Positions 1-6,927 of a DNA stretch of 20,648 bases are shown here, one piece after another. A model generated the notes under the pieces. The model was not told the origin of the DNA and ran no database searches. It saw only the letters and a program-made list of their open reading frames with translations. Numbering within the stretch: position 1 is the first letter of the stretch; each line of letters begins with the position of its first letter. Position numbers and translations under genes: made by a program. Where the stretch lies: contig JAZDID010000047.1 in NCBI GenBank assembly GCA_043805315.1, forward strand, positions 1 to 20,648, in the 5' to 3' direction. Origin of the DNA: JAHJEM01 sp043805315 (GTDB taxonomy: Archaea; Nanobdellota; Nanobdellia; Woesearchaeales; JAHJEM01).

Positions 1-640
1 CGGTCTGCTCAAGCTTCTTCTTGATGTCCAGCTTCTTGTAGGCGATGTAGATGACCAGGAGAAGCTCGAAGAGGATGATGGCAGGCCTGAGCCAGAGCGT
101 GTTCTTCGGGAAGAACTCCCAATAAATCCCTGTGCCAATAAACAAGGTCAAGAGCCCGCCGATCAGGAATCCTGAACCAATGAGCTCGTTCAGGCTGCTT
201 TTCTCAGTGGGAAGGTAGAGGCCGATGATGATCGCGATCAAGCCGAAGACAGCGGCGATGATGAACTCCCAGAACTTATAGCTGGACTGGGCGATAGTGA
301 AGTCGAGCTGGCAGGTCTGGCAGGTCCAGGCTGTTGGGCAATTGTTGATGTCATATGTGTACTCAATAAAACCTCGTTCAGTATATGCTGTCTTTTCTGA
401 GCAGGTCAATTTCTCTTCCTGTGTCGCATCGGTGAACGCAGGACAGGTGACGTTCTTCTGCACAAGGATATTCGGGGGGGGAACAGATTTTTCTGACGAG
501 GAAGGATAGTCGTATGCAGATTGCCTGCAGTATGTGGTATACGATGGGCTCTGGTTGACTGCCCAGTTTAACGAGAACACGAAAATAGTAAATAAAACTG
601 CAATGACAAAGACGATGACAATGCGGCGGATGTCTGCCAT
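1..640 (-). CDS. Four-helix membrane protein with Cys-rich outer loop (3' end beyond window)
   Basis: An open frame reads from the ATG at 638-640 to the window edge without a stop, giving 213 residues and no C-terminus. Hydrophobic segments lie at about residues 7-27, 122-143, 154-174 and 184-201. The loop between the first two (about 28-121) holds six Cys (38, 66, 80, 101, 107, 110), an even number that could form disulfides outside the cell, plus a Pro run. The end of the visible part is Lys-rich (KKLDIKKKLEQ), as expected for a cytoplasmic tail. The start is supported by a TATA box at 663-670 whose centre is about 26 nt upstream, so the mRNA would be leaderless. An eight-base G tract (474-481) lies inside the gene, and the frame is intact across it. 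I do not recognise the family. The gene is real on frame length and membrane pattern; its function is unknown. Confidence 0.75.
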   Translation of the reverse strand, partial: MADIRRIVIVFVIAVLFTIFVFSLNWAVNQSPSYTTYCRQSAYDYPSSSEKSVPPPNILVQKNVTCPAFTDATQEEKLTCSEKTAYTERGFIEYTYDINNCPTAWTCQTCQLDFTIAQSSYKFWEFIIAAVFGLIAIIIGLYLPTEKSSLNELIGSGFLIGGLLTLFIGTGIYWEFFPKNTLWLRPAIILFELLLVIYIAYKKLDIKKKLEQT

Positions 641-662
641 GGGTTCCTATAATTTACGCGCC

Positions 663-670
663 TTTATAAA
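663..670 (-). promoter_or_regulatory. TATA box of the membrane-protein gene (leaderless)
   Basis: TTTATAAA within a longer self-complementary CCTTTATAAAGG. Its centre is about 26 nt from the ATG at 640, the usual archaeal distance from TATA box to transcription start, so transcription should begin at the start codon. Confidence 0.6.
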
Positions 671-680
671 GGTAATGGAA

Positions 681-700
681 TAAAGAAAAATTTTTCTTTA
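681..700 (-). terminator. Perfect 20-nt palindrome with T run downstream of the beta-helix gene
   Basis: TAAAGAAAAATTTTTCTTTA is fully self-complementary and begins 7 nt after the beta-helix stop codon. Read on the minus strand it supplies a T-rich run, which is what archaeal termination mainly needs. It also lies just upstream of the next gene's TATA box, so a regulatory role is possible. Confidence 0.55.
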
Positions 701-707
701 TTAGGAA

Positions 708-2528
708 CTATTTTTGCTGCATTGCCGTTTTCATTACTGTCGGTGACGAGCTTTTGAGCATGATGGGAGAGCTTGTCGGAGGAGGAGAACTGACGCAGTC
801 TGTAAAGGTTGCCAATGTCCAGTCTCCCATGCCAGACGGCTCTTCATGGTTGGTTGTTTTAAAGGTCTTTCTGAGTGTGCCCCCATTGACCATGATGTCT
901 TCATATTCATTCGAGCAGGTCACACCGGTTTCTGCATACGCATTCGCGGGGACATAGATGCCATTCTTGTTATTGCTGCTGGTGAAACTTGAGGCATTTG
1001 CGTATCCATCAAGGATGATTCCATAGTCAGATTGACTCAGGCCATTGTTTGTTGCTATACCACCCACGAGTTTTGCAGAGTCAAAAGCCATGAATCCGTT
1101 GAAAGCGTTGCGCTCTGCTCTAAGTCCTTCTCCTCTTGAACTCCCATAAAATTTATATCCTATACTATTTCCTTCTGCCAAGCTATTCTTAACGATTCCA
1201 GCATTATATATGGAAAATCCTGCAATGGCATTTCCCACCGCAGTCGCGTATGCGGCATATCCTGTGCCCTCAATAATAACACCATATTCTGTATTATTCC
1301 TTGCTTGCGAAGAATAGAGCTTTGCAGTGTTCAGCAGCCGGAACCCGTTCTTATTTTTGTATGCTGTGCTGTCATAGACTTCTGCAGCGCCCCAGAGCGT
1401 GAATCCAGTGACTGTATTTCCTGTCGCATTGCACCTGTTTGCCTTGGCATAGCCCATCAGGTCAAATCCATGAGCGCTTCCGGTAACAACTATGTCATCC
1501 ACTTGCGTGCGAGGATTAGGATCTGCCGTGCTGCCATAAGTGAGGACGCCATAGTCACGGTTATTATATGCCTGGCTATTCTTCACTGTTGCATCTTCAG
1601 ACAAATAAAATCCATTGAGATTGCCTCGTGATTTGCTATATTCTACACTGCCCGCGTCCATGATGCGGAATCCGTTCCCATAGCCGAATTGGCCGTAGCC
1701 GCCGCCTTCTGCATTATCTTCAGCAGTGCTTCTATAGACTTTACCGTGGGCATTAATGACAAATCCGTCGTATAGGTTATTTTTCGAAGTGCTATCTTCC
1801 ACAGTACCATAGTCTGTCACGAAAAACCCATTGAATTTTCCTTCAACCGCACAGTTCTTCACTTGTGTCTCATCTTCAACTTCGATGCCTTCATAATCAT
1901 TACTTCCTGTTACCTTGTGATATTTGCAGTCCAAATAGAAACCGTCGCTTCCATCCTTCACTACAATTGTATATTCAAAATTGATATCTTCTGCGAGCTC
2001 GATGCACCCGCTTGGCGCACTGAACACGGCATCTCCGGTGAGCCCGTTGAAATAGGATTGGGAGAGCTGAAGGCAGCCTTGCAATGGCAGATCTGCTTGT
2101 GTCAAGGTTGCGCCTGCAGTAGCAGCATGCTTTGCAAACAAAGGCGCGTTCAGGGGTGCAGGAAGAGTTTCTTTTTCGATAGTGGCAGATTCAGCTTTGG
2201 CACTGGCGATGTAAGCTTGCATTTGCGCATTCAGGACGCTTTCTCCAGACACTGCGTTTGCAGCCTGCCCTACTGTTTTGAACTTGCTCGGTCGCGGCAC
2301 TTTCACCCCTGCCTCTCCTGCGATGTTCGCCGGTGCTGTGGTATCTGCCGCAGTATTTTCTATCGGGATGTAGTACGATTCGCTGTTTGACTCTTTGAGC
2401 ATCGCTGTCCGGGCTGTTGCGACAATCACGACAATGCCTACGATAGCCACGATCGCGATGACTGACAAGAGATAGAGATAGGTCTGCCTGTTGATCTCTT
2501 TGTTTTTCAGAAGAACCTTCTTTGCCAT
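708..2528 (-). CDS. Membrane-anchored secreted right-handed beta-helix (PbH1-type) protein
   Basis: A 606-residue protein. A short basic N-terminus (MAKKVLLKNK) precedes one hydrophobic segment at about residues 17-38, which fits an N-terminal anchor or uncleaved signal with the rest outside the cell. Residues 50 to about 150 are Ala/Thr/Pro-rich and look like a linker. From about 230 to 540 there are repeated units of roughly 20-25 residues with the pattern N-x-GF-x-L-x-x-x-A-x-V-x-x-S-x-A-x-x-N (for example NGFFVTDYGTVEDSTSKNN and NGFRLLNTAKLYSSQARNN). This is the spacing of PbH1/NosD-like parallel beta-helices. The C-terminus is rich in Ser and Pro and has no visible sorting signal. The ATG is preceded by GAGGTG. 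Such folds bind or cleave polysaccharides or act as surface adhesins, but no catalytic residues can be assigned. It is a single-gene unit with its own promoter. Confidence 0.8.
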   Translation of the reverse strand: MAKKVLLKNKEINRQTYLYLLSVIAIVAIVGIVVIVATARTAMLKESNSESYYIPIENTAADTTAPANIAGEAGVKVPRPSKFKTVGQAANAVSGESVLNAQMQAYIASAKAESATIEKETLPAPLNAPLFAKHAATAGATLTQADLPLQGCLQLSQSYFNGLTGDAVFSAPSGCIELAEDINFEYTIVVKDGSDGFYLDCKYHKVTGSNDYEGIEVEDETQVKNCAVEGKFNGFFVTDYGTVEDSTSKNNLYDGFVINAHGKVYRSTAEDNAEGGGYGQFGYGNGFRIMDAGSVEYSKSRGNLNGFYLSEDATVKNSQAYNNRDYGVLTYGSTADPNPRTQVDDIVVTGSAHGFDLMGYAKANRCNATGNTVTGFTLWGAAEVYDSTAYKNKNGFRLLNTAKLYSSQARNNTEYGVIIEGTGYAAYATAVGNAIAGFSIYNAGIVKNSLAEGNSIGYKFYGSSRGEGLRAERNAFNGFMAFDSAKLVGGIATNNGLSQSDYGIILDGYANASSFTSSNNKNGIYVPANAYAETGVTCSNEYEDIMVNGGTLRKTFKTTNHEEPSGMGDWTLATFTDCVSSPPPTSSPIMLKSSSPTVMKTAMQQK

Positions 2529-2602
2529 AATTCACACCTCGCTTATCAATGATTGATTTTAATGAATAAAACCGCACTACATCTTTTTTCTGAGAAACCG
2601 GG

Positions 2603-2610
2603 TATATAAA
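2603..2610 (-). promoter_or_regulatory. TATA box of the beta-helix gene
   Basis: Minus-strand TTTATATA. The predicted start of transcription is near 2580, giving a leader of about 50 nt that carries the GAGGTG Shine-Dalgarno sequence before the ATG at 2528. Unlike several other genes here, this one is not leaderless. Confidence 0.55.
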
Positions 2611-2612
2611 GT

Positions 2613-2868
2613 TTGCTATTGGAAAGTCAATCCAACGAGAATGTTTTCATGAATGCGCTCATCCACCACTCCTCCTCCTTTTTTGAATGTGCCCACTTGT
2701 GATGTTGTCTTGATTGTCCCCACCCTCCTCCCCCAACCACCACCCAGGGTAGTGTATCAGAAATAGATGGATCAGAAGAATATGACGATCAGAAAAAACA
2801 ATGAGCTCGAATTAGCCTTATTGAAAAAAATAGAAAATGCCCTGCTGTTTTAAGGATGCGTGAAGAGT
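2613..2868. other. Gene-free stretch with C/T-rich low-complexity tract
   Basis: Beyond the beta-helix promoter I see no convincing gene. The stretch holds a C/T-rich segment (about 2661-2745) whose minus strand has four G runs (2743-2745, 2730-2734, 2723-2725, 2718-2721), a possible G-quadruplex. It also holds a copy of AATGTTTT plus CATGAATGCGCT (2640-2659) that recurs near 3245-3269, and a T run near 2822-2832. Confidence 0.5.
2821..2832 (-). terminator. T-run terminator after the HTH gene
   Basis: The minus strand reads CTATTTTTTTCAA about 40 nt past the stop of the HTH regulator gene. Archaeal RNA polymerase terminates at such T runs without needing a hairpin. It would end the SUF/HTH transcription unit. 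Confidence 0.45.
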
Positions 2869-3213
2869 TCACCTGAAGCACATATGGCATCCTTCCACGT
2901 GCTCCTTGCACACGCCGCACACAGACAGGTTCTTCTCCGCCAGCTTGACCAGGCGCTGGACCTCAGAACGCTGGGACTTCTTTGCCATCAGCTTTTCCGC
3001 GGACTTCTCAATCTCTTTCTTCATGGTCTCGCTGAATATGACCTTTGCTGCCCGCTTTGATTTCAGATACTGGGAGACCGCTGCCTCAGTGATGCCGAGA
3101 ATTCCTGCAATCTTGGTCTGGGTGAGCCCTTTCTTTTTCATCACTTCTGCGAGCTGCTTCCTGATCGAGGGGATGATGTACCATACTTCCAATTCCTGAA
3201 CTGTCGCCTGCAT
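2869..3213 (-). CDS. XRE-type HTH transcriptional regulator with C-terminal four-Cys motif
   Basis: A 114-residue protein from the chosen ATG at 3213. A helix-turn-helix of the Cro/XRE type spans about residues 27-52 (GLTQTKIAGILGITEAAVSQ). A basic helical linker follows, and the C-terminus carries Cys 99, 102, 109 and 112 (CGVC, then six residues, then CHMC) with His 105 and 110 nearby. This layout resembles the archaeal family of predicted XRE regulators grouped as COG2522; that assignment is from memory. The start two codons upstream (3219) is less likely, because AGGTG at 3221-3225 sits 7 nt from the 3213 ATG but touches the other. The gene follows sufC after about 100 nt with its own TATA box. 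Four Cys could hold zinc or an Fe-S cluster. The SUF neighbourhood suggests Fe-S sensing, which is an inference. Confidence 0.8.
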   Translation of the reverse strand: MQATVQELEVWYIIPSIRKQLAEVMKKKGLTQTKIAGILGITEAAVSQYLKSKRAAKVIFSETMKKEIEKSAEKLMAKKSQRSEVQRLVKLAEKNLSVCGVCKEHVEGCHMCFR

Positions 3214-3220
3214 CTTCATT

Positions 3221-3225
3221 CACCT
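3221..3225 (-). promoter_or_regulatory. Shine-Dalgarno site deciding the HTH start
   Basis: AGGTG on the minus strand lies 7 nt before the ATG at 3213 but only 1 nt before the upstream in-frame ATG at 3219, favouring the downstream start. Confidence 0.6.
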
Positions 3226-3272
3226 TCGTGCATTAATGATTGTTAATGTTTTCTCTGCATGAATGCGCTTCT

Positions 3273-3282
3273 TATTTAAATA
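3273..3282 (-). promoter_or_regulatory. TATA box of the HTH regulator gene
   Basis: TATTTAAATA predicts transcription from about 3251. The 5' leader of about 37 nt contains an imperfect TTAA-N6-TTAA palindrome at 3233-3246 and the Shine-Dalgarno site. The regulator can therefore be made separately from the suf operon. Confidence 0.55.
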
Positions 3283-3317
3283 GTGATTGGTTTCCTGTAC
3301 ACGGTCCAGACCGGGCT

Positions 3318-4073
3318 TCATCCAATGGCCTCTGGCTCTTCAATGCCATATCCTGTCTTTTCAATCTCACGGGCAAGCGCGATATTCCCTTGCTTTACGA
3401 TCCTGCCGTCGATCATGACCACCACCCTGTCGGGCTTGACATAGCGCAAAATCCTCTCGTAATGCGTGATTAGCAGCACGCCCATGCCTGTCTCTTTCTT
3501 GATCCTGTTAATGCCTGCGCTGATGACCTTCAACGCATCCACGTCAGTCCCTGAGTCAGTCTCATCCAATATGGCAAGCTCAGGTTCGAGCACAGCCAAC
3601 TGGAGGATTTCTCCCCGCTTCTTCTCGCCGCCAGAAAATCCCTCATTGAGATAGCGTTCCTTGAAGGAGGGGTCCATGCGCAGATGCGCCATCTTCTCCT
3701 TCAGCAAAGCATAGAACTCTGCGACAGATAAGTGCTTCTCCCTTTTTGCGTTGAGCGCTGTCCTCAGGAAACTGGCAATGCTCACCCCTGATATCTCCTG
3801 CGGGTTCTGGAATGAGAGGAAGATGCCCATCCGGGCGCGCTCATCAGGCTTCATCTCCGTGATGTCCTTGCCTTTCCAGAAGATGCTTCCCTTGGTGATC
3901 GTATATGCTGGATTGCCCATGATGACATTAGCAAGCGTGCTTTTTCCTGAGCCATTCGGCCCCATGACTGCGACAATCTCCCCTTTTCTCACCCGGAGGT
4001 CGATCCCTTTCAAGATCTCCTTGCCTTTCACACTGGTATGGAGGTCTTTGATGATGAGCTCTTGTTTCTTCAT
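3318..4073 (-). CDS. sufC: SufC, ATPase of the SUF Fe-S cluster assembly complex
   Basis: A 251-residue ABC-type ATPase of the usual SufC length. It binds the SufB/SufD pair in the cytoplasm and drives the shape change needed for cluster assembly. Visible motifs are Walker A GPNGSGKST (38-46), Q-loop Gln89, signature FSGGEKKR (146-153), Walker B LAILDETDSG (166-175, with catalytic Glu171) and switch His204. FSGGEKKR and DETDSG are hallmarks of SufC rather than of transport ATPases, and no membrane partner is present. The start codon overlaps the sufU stop as ATGA (4070-4073), with GAGGA at 4078-4082 as Shine-Dalgarno site, so translation is coupled. It is the last suf gene of the operon. Confidence 0.96.
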   Translation of the reverse strand: MKKQELIIKDLHTSVKGKEILKGIDLRVRKGEIVAVMGPNGSGKSTLANVIMGNPAYTITKGSIFWKGKDITEMKPDERARMGIFLSFQNPQEISGVSIASFLRTALNAKREKHLSVAEFYALLKEKMAHLRMDPSFKERYLNEGFSGGEKKRGEILQLAVLEPELAILDETDSGTDVDALKVISAGINRIKKETGMGVLLITHYERILRYVKPDRVVVMIDGRIVKQGNIALAREIEKTGYGIEEPEAIG

Positions 4074-4453
4074 GCTGTCCTCTTTCCTGACTCATATTTT
4101 TTGATGCTGGCTTCCAGCGCGTCCAATGACAGCAGGGCGCATTTCAGGCGGACAGGGCTGACCTGAATCCCCAATAATTCGAGCACCTTCTCTTTCCTGA
4201 GCAGCCTCTTCACTTCTATTATCGCCTTTCCCTTGACAAAGTCTGTGATCATTGATATGGCTGCCTGGCTGATGGCGCAGCCCACTCCCTGGAACTTGAT
4301 ATCGCGGATCCTTTTCTTCTTGTCTATCTTGAGCTGGATCGTGATCTCGTCTCCGCACAAAGGATTCAGCACAGTCGCTCCAGCGTCAGGATTCTGCATC
4401 CTGCCGAAGTTATGCGGGTGGTTATAGTGGTCCAGGATGTGCTCACGGTACAT
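4070..4453 (-). CDS. sufU: SufU/IscU-like Fe-S scaffold or sulfur-transfer protein
   Basis: A 127-residue protein from the ATG at 4453. The N-terminus YREHILDHYNHPHNFG is typical of the SufU/IscU fold. Metal/sulfur ligands are Cys33 and Asp35 (NPLCGD), Cys59 (GVGCAIS) and Cys105 (RLKCALLSLDAL). In bacterial SufU the Cys and Asp bind zinc and accept persulfide from SufS. The last two Cys are 46 residues apart, close to IscU and without the extra segment seen in Gram-positive SufU, whereas the RLKC motif is SufU-like. It also lacks the His-Cys pair and LPPVK motif of IscU. A longer reading frame begins at a TTG (4486) inside sufS, but AGGAG lies 5 nt before the 4453 ATG and the family N-terminus starts there. 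The gene lies between sufS and sufC. Confidence 0.92.
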   Translation of the reverse strand: MYREHILDHYNHPHNFGRMQNPDAGATVLNPLCGDEITIQLKIDKKKRIRDIKFQGVGCAISQAAISMITDFVKGKAIIEVKRLLRKEKVLELLGIQVSPVRLKCALLSLDALEASIKKYESGKRTA

Positions 4454-4458
4454 GCGCT

Positions 4459-4463
4459 CTCCT
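4459..4463 (-). promoter_or_regulatory. Shine-Dalgarno site deciding the sufU start
   Basis: AGGAG on the minus strand lies 5 nt before the ATG at 4453. It supports that start over the TTG at 4486, which would overlap sufS by 8 nt. Confidence 0.65.
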
Positions 4464-4478
4464 GGACTGTCTTCTGGC

Positions 4479-5708
4479 TCATGCAATCTTGAACACCTGC
4501 AATGCTTTTTCCAATCCTCTCATGAGCAGGTCAACATCTTCCCTGTCGTTATAAACATAGAAGCTCACCCTGCACATCGCATGGACTCCGAGATGCTCCA
4601 TGAGTGGCTGGCAGCAATGGTGGCCTGCACGGATAGCAATGCCTTCACTATCCAATATCGTCGCGACGTCATGGGGGTGGATTCCTTTGAGATTGAACGC
4701 GACAATGCCCTTGTTGCCCTTTTCAGGACTGTAGATTGCTATCTTCTTGTTCTTTTTCATTTTCTTTGCAGTATATCTGGCAAGGTCCTCGCAATGCTGT
4801 TCAACAGTGTCCATACCGATCTTGTTCAGGTATTTAATGGCAGCCTTCAATCCGACAGCTGCAGCAGGGTTCTGGGTTCCTGCCTCGAATTTCCTCGGAA
4901 TGTCTGCCCAGGTCGATTTCTCGACCGTGACCTTGTCGATCATGTCCCCTCCATAGAGGAAAGGCGGCATCTTGCGCAAGAGCTCTTTCTTTCCATAGAG
5001 GACTCCAATCCCCTGAGGAGCGAGCATCTTGTGCCCTGAACACACAAGAAAGTCGCAGCCTAGCTTCTTGACGTCGACCTTCAGGTGCGGGACGCTCTGG
5101 GCAGCATCGACAAGAACGAGAGTCTTCTTGTTCCTCCGCTTCACTTGTTTGATGATGTCCGCGACAGGATTCACTGTGCCGAGGACATTGGACATGTGGA
5201 ATATGGTAACAATCTTCGTCTTGCTGTTGATTGCTTCCTCCAACCGGGCCGGGTCGATTGTCCCTTCCGGTGAGAGAGGGATGATGACAAGCCGCGCCCC
5301 TTTCTTCAGGCACAACTGCTGCCAGGGCATGAAATTGGAATGGTGCTCGCCGATGCTCACAACCACCTCGTCCCCTTGCCTGACATTCTCCTCGCCGTAA
5401 CAGCGCATGACGATGTTGATCGCTTCTGTGGCTCCTTTGGTGAATATGATTTCCTCAGTGTCTGCATTGATGAGATTTGCAATTGCTTGCCTGGATTCCT
5501 CAAACATTTTTGTGGATTCCTCAGACAGGAGATAGACACTTCGGTTGATGTTTGCATTGTGCCTCTGGTAATAGTTGGAGACTGCAGTGATGACCTGGGT
5601 TGGCTTCTGGCTGGTCGCCGCGCTGTCTAAGTAGATTAGCCTCTTTCCATGGATACTCCTCTGGAATATGGGAAAATCCTTTTTCATTTGACCTCGTTTA
5701 GCCATCAT
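4479..5708 (-). CDS. sufS: SufS-type (group II) cysteine desulfurase
   Basis: A 409-residue PLP enzyme that takes sulfur from L-cysteine as a persulfide, giving alanine. Visible residues are the PLP-stacking His in EHHSN (121-125), Asp201 and Gln204 in VDAAQS, Schiff-base Lys227 in CSGHK, and the catalytic Cys365 in RAGHHCCQPLM. The surroundings of that Cys and the absence of a long flexible loop place it in group II (SufS/CsdA) rather than NifS/IscS. An extra Cys366 follows the catalytic Cys. The start is uncertain: ATG at 5708 (followed by a second ATG, behind AGGAAGAG) or ATG at 5687, which begins MKKDFPIF like most family members and has GAGGT only 3 nt away. It begins 12 nt after sufD ends and delivers sulfur to SufU or SufB. 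Confidence 0.96.
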   Translation of the reverse strand: MMAKRGQMKKDFPIFQRSIHGKRLIYLDSAATSQKPTQVITAVSNYYQRHNANINRSVYLLSEESTKMFEESRQAIANLINADTEEIIFTKGATEAINIVMRCYGEENVRQGDEVVVSIGEHHSNFMPWQQLCLKKGARLVIIPLSPEGTIDPARLEEAINSKTKIVTIFHMSNVLGTVNPVADIIKQVKRRNKKTLVLVDAAQSVPHLKVDVKKLGCDFLVCSGHKMLAPQGIGVLYGKKELLRKMPPFLYGGDMIDKVTVEKSTWADIPRKFEAGTQNPAAAVGLKAAIKYLNKIGMDTVEQHCEDLARYTAKKMKKNKKIAIYSPEKGNKGIVAFNLKGIHPHDVATILDSEGIAIRAGHHCCQPLMEHLGVHAMCRVSFYVYNDREDVDLLMRGLEKALQVFKIA

Positions 5709-5720
5709 TCTCTTCCTTTA

Positions 5721-6893
5721 TTATGCCGTTGCGGTGATCTCATCCTTCTGTTTGTTAGACGCTGTTATCTTGGTGTTAATGATAGCAAGCACTTTTTCCT
5801 TCAGCTTCGCCAGCTCAGGCTGCTCAAGCAAGGGATTGAAAAACCCCTCGATTATTAACTTTTTCGCATTTTCCTCAGTCATGCCCCTGCTCATCATGTA
5901 AAAGACCGCGGCGCTGTCGAGATGGCCTATGGATGCGGCATGGCTGCACCTGACATCAGGATTGTCAATCTCCAGGTTCGGGATCGCGTCGGCGTCGCAC
6001 TCGTCACTGAGCATGAGCATGCGGGACTCCTGGAAGCCCTCAGCATTGTGTGCGCTGTTGAGGATGTGGATAAGCCCGTTATAGACTCCTTTTGCCTTGT
6101 CAGTCACTGCACCTTTCACTTTCATGTCCGACGAGGTGTGGGGTGCGTGATGGATGACTGCAGTGGAAAGCTCGACCTGTTGGGTGCTGCTGGCGAAGAA
6201 AATCCCTGCATTCCGCACACTGCCTCTTTCTCCGACAATGTCGCTCAGGGTGCTGCTGATGCTCGCCCTGCTTCCGAGATGGCACTCATTCCATACGAGC
6301 CCAGCGCCCTTTCCGACACGAGCTCTCCGCAGCAGGAAGGTGTATACATCTGGATGATGCAGCTGGATTGTGCTATAATGAACGTTTGCATCCTTCATGG
6401 CGATGATTTCCACTCCTTTGCTGGCAAAGGGAAGTCCGAGGAAATTCGAATTCCGGGTCTCATCGATCTCCACGATCCTGACGCTGCTGCCCTTCTCTGC
6501 GATCACCAGGATATGCTCGGCACAGCTCTCCTTATGGGTTCGATAGAGCATGATTGGCGTGCTGATCCTTTTTCCTGCAGGGACATAGACCACGATGACC
6601 TGTTGGCACTGCGCGATGTGAAATGCAGATATCTTATCAGCAGGAGTGATGCTGGTGAAGAGATGCTTCTGCACTGCCTCGCCATGCCTGTTGAGTGCTG
6701 TCTGCAGGTCAAGGACAAAGTCCTGCCTATCAAGGCCAGGAGGCTTTCCGAGCTTCACCTTCTCAAAATCAAAGCCAGCCATGTCCAAGCGGATGGTCAG
6801 GCCGTGCCTGAACCGGGGAGGAGGATACAGGGAGAACTTTTCCAATGCATCTTTCTTCAGTTTTGCAATCCATCCTGGCAATGCAGAACTCAT
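5721..6893 (-). CDS. sufD: SufD, subunit of the SufBCD Fe-S scaffold
   Basis: A 390-residue protein from the ATG at 6893. SufD pairs with SufB through a long beta-helix core, and the SufBC2D complex builds Fe-S clusters. The C-terminal part has the family block DVRCSHAASIG (313-323). His318 matches the conserved SufD His that is proposed to help bind the nascent cluster. The helical end EENAKKLIIEGFFNPLLE is typical. A longer open frame reaches back to 7031, but that would overlap sufB by about 100 nt. AGGGG 5 nt before the 6893 ATG, plus the family N-terminus, favour the shorter form. It lacks the Cys and HEA motif of SufB, so it is SufD rather than a second SufB. Confidence 0.94.
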   Translation of the reverse strand: MSSALPGWIAKLKKDALEKFSLYPPPRFRHGLTIRLDMAGFDFEKVKLGKPPGLDRQDFVLDLQTALNRHGEAVQKHLFTSITPADKISAFHIAQCQQVIVVYVPAGKRISTPIMLYRTHKESCAEHILVIAEKGSSVRIVEIDETRNSNFLGLPFASKGVEIIAMKDANVHYSTIQLHHPDVYTFLLRRARVGKGAGLVWNECHLGSRASISSTLSDIVGERGSVRNAGIFFASSTQQVELSTAVIHHAPHTSSDMKVKGAVTDKAKGVYNGLIHILNSAHNAEGFQESRMLMLSDECDADAIPNLEIDNPDVRCSHAASIGHLDSAAVFYMMSRGMTEENAKKLIIEGFFNPLLEQPELAKLKEKVLAIINTKITASNKQKDEITATA

Positions 6894-6898
6894 ATAAT

Positions 6899-6903
6899 CC
6901 CCT
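6899..6903 (-). promoter_or_regulatory. Shine-Dalgarno site deciding the sufD start
   Basis: AGGGG on the minus strand lies 5 nt before the ATG at 6893, in the gap of about 34 nt after the sufB stop. Confidence 0.6.
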
Positions 6904-6927
6904 GATTTGCTTTCGCTTTTACCTGTT

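Noticed and set aside
2767..2853. 28-codon frame on the plus strand (MDQKNMTIRKNNELELALLK...)
   Set aside because: No convincing Shine-Dalgarno site or TATA box at the right place; its length is within chance expectation for A/T-rich sequence.
5922..6905. 327-codon open frame on the plus strand
   Set aside because: It lies wholly antisense to sufD, whose protein has clear family motifs; no promoter or recognisable domain supports it.
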